In this document: positions 63,382 through 64,000 of the stretch, one piece after another
How the letters are laid out: every line of letters starts with the position of its first letter
How positions within the stretch are numbered: the stretch's first letter is position 1
From: Litoreibacter janthinus
GTDB lineage: Bacteria; Pseudomonadota; Alphaproteobacteria; Rhodobacterales; Rhodobacteraceae
Length of the DNA stretch: 64,000 nt
Direction: 5' to 3'
Assembly (NCBI RefSeq): GCF_900111945.1
Contig: NZ_FOYO01000001.1
Span: 1,743,751 to 1,807,750 of the forward strand
Notes under the pieces: model-generated
Seen by the model: the letters and a program-made list of their open reading frames with translations, nothing else
Told to the model about the DNA's origin: nothing
Databases searched by the model: none
Translations under genes and position numbers: made by a program

Positions 63382-64000
63382 ATGAACCGATTTACTTACC
63401 TCATCGCAGCGTCAGCGTTTTCATCGACAGCCGCGCTCGGGGCTTATGCCCAGGACAATTCCGTCACCGTCGTGTTGTCGGAGGAACTTGAGATTGTCGA
63501 ACCATGCTCGGCCACCAAATCCAACGTGGGCCGCGTCCTATTTCAAAACATCTCGGAAACCGTAACTGAGATGGACCCCGCGACTGGCCTCGAACCACGT
63601 CTTGCGGAAAGCTGGGAGGACATGGGCAACGGCACATGGCGCTTCACCTTGCGCAAAGGCGTGACGTTCAGCGATGGCTCCGCGATGGAAGCGGACGACG
63701 TCGCGCATTCACTTGTGCGCATGAAGTCACCGGCTATCGCATGTGAAATAGGTGCGAAATTCTTTGGTGGTATCGACATCACCTCTAACATTATTGACGC
63801 GCATACGATTGACGTTACCGCTGATCCGGCTCAGCCGATTTTGCCGATGCTGATGTCTACCGTGACGGTGACGCCGTCTGATACCCCGCTGGACAAGTTT
63901 GTCGATCAGCCTATCGGAACAGGGCCTTACACATTTGATGAGTATGCCCGTGGTCAGTATATAAAACTGTCTGCGAACCCGAATTATTGGGGTGAAAAGC
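63382..64000 (+). CDS. ABC transporter substrate-binding protein (peptide/nickel type), N-terminal part
   Basis: The first 206 residues of a family 5 solute-binding protein; the gene runs off the window. A signal peptide (MNRFTYLIAASAFSSTAALG, cut after AYA) precedes LEPRLAESWEDMGNGTWRF, FTLRKGVTFSDGSAMEADDV and PIGTGPYTFDEYARGQYI, which are the family's conserved segments. AGGGAGGACAG lies before the ATG. It is divergent from the LysR gene and probably heads an ABC transporter operon. Substrate unknown. Confidence 0.93.
   Translation, partial: MNRFTYLIAASAFSSTAALGAYAQDNSVTVVLSEELEIVEPCSATKSNVGRVLFQNISETVTEMDPATGLEPRLAESWEDMGNGTWRFTLRKGVTFSDGSAMEADDVAHSLVRMKSPAIACEIGAKFFGGIDITSNIIDAHTIDVTADPAQPILPMLMSTVTVTPSDTPLDKFVDQPIGTGPYTFDEYARGQYIKLSANPNYWGEK

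Overview
The window is chromosomal DNA from a GC-rich alphaproteobacterium, most likely a marine Rhodobacteraceae (Roseobacter-group) strain. The basis is gene content and order: cobS next to a DnaJ-domain gene and bolA; erpA / dgt / argS / SPOR / nagZ / scpA / scpB in series; a single-cysteine DksA; small proteins typical of Rhodobacterales; a TRAP transporter locus; and an aerobic CO dehydrogenase cluster. Both window ends cut genes (cobS on the left, an ABC solute-binding protein on the right). I saw no rRNA, tRNA, CRISPR array or intact insertion sequence.

Layout. 1-2.4 kb: cobS, DnaJ-domain protein, bolA, DUF4177 protein and the relic of a small membrane-protein gene. 2.9-11.4 kb, minus strand: a form I carbon monoxide dehydrogenase operon read coxC-M-S-L-D-E-F-G. 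CoxMSL form the Mo-Cu / 2Fe-2S / FAD enzyme, CoxD/E/F serve its maturation, CoxG is accessory and CoxC is an MHYT-LytTR sensor-regulator. A lone trimethylamine-methyltransferase-family gene diverges from it. 13-34 kb: mostly housekeeping genes (gatB, lytic transglycosylase, DJ-1-like protein, SDR, ParA, pepN, glcB-glcG, a DNA ligase / nuclease repair pair with an esterase gene wedged between, an HpaI-type aldolase, rRNA methyltransferase, PIN protein, M48 protease). 34-35 kb: two tandem exported small proteins built on an S-A-A-E-R repeat. 35.8-39.7 kb: a second MoxR / VWA pair with a DUF2927 lipoprotein. 39.9-50.8 kb: dksA, LysE exporter, xthA, erpA, dgt, argS, SPOR protein, nagZ, scpAB.

Accessory part. 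50.8-56.7 kb differs in character: AT-rich intergenic DNA, degenerate repeats shared with the 35 kb region, and a four-gene operon (52.2-55.9 kb) that ends in a DUF4123 protein, the domain of type VI secretion effector chaperones. Its other members are a two-repeat protein with a DTDP-x-YPW motif, a 412-residue protein with a CATC motif, and an unrecognised 303-residue protein. No type VI structural gene lies in the window, so this looks like an orphan secretion-linked cassette and is the best candidate for an undescribed system. It is followed by a small membrane protein and a decayed GFA-family gene.

57-64 kb is a catabolic region. A TRAP transporter (dctPQM) is fused transcriptionally to an AGE-family sugar epimerase/isomerase and divergent from a FadR-type GntR regulator. 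Next come a LysR regulator and, divergent from it, an oligopeptide/nickel-type ABC solute-binding protein that runs off the end.
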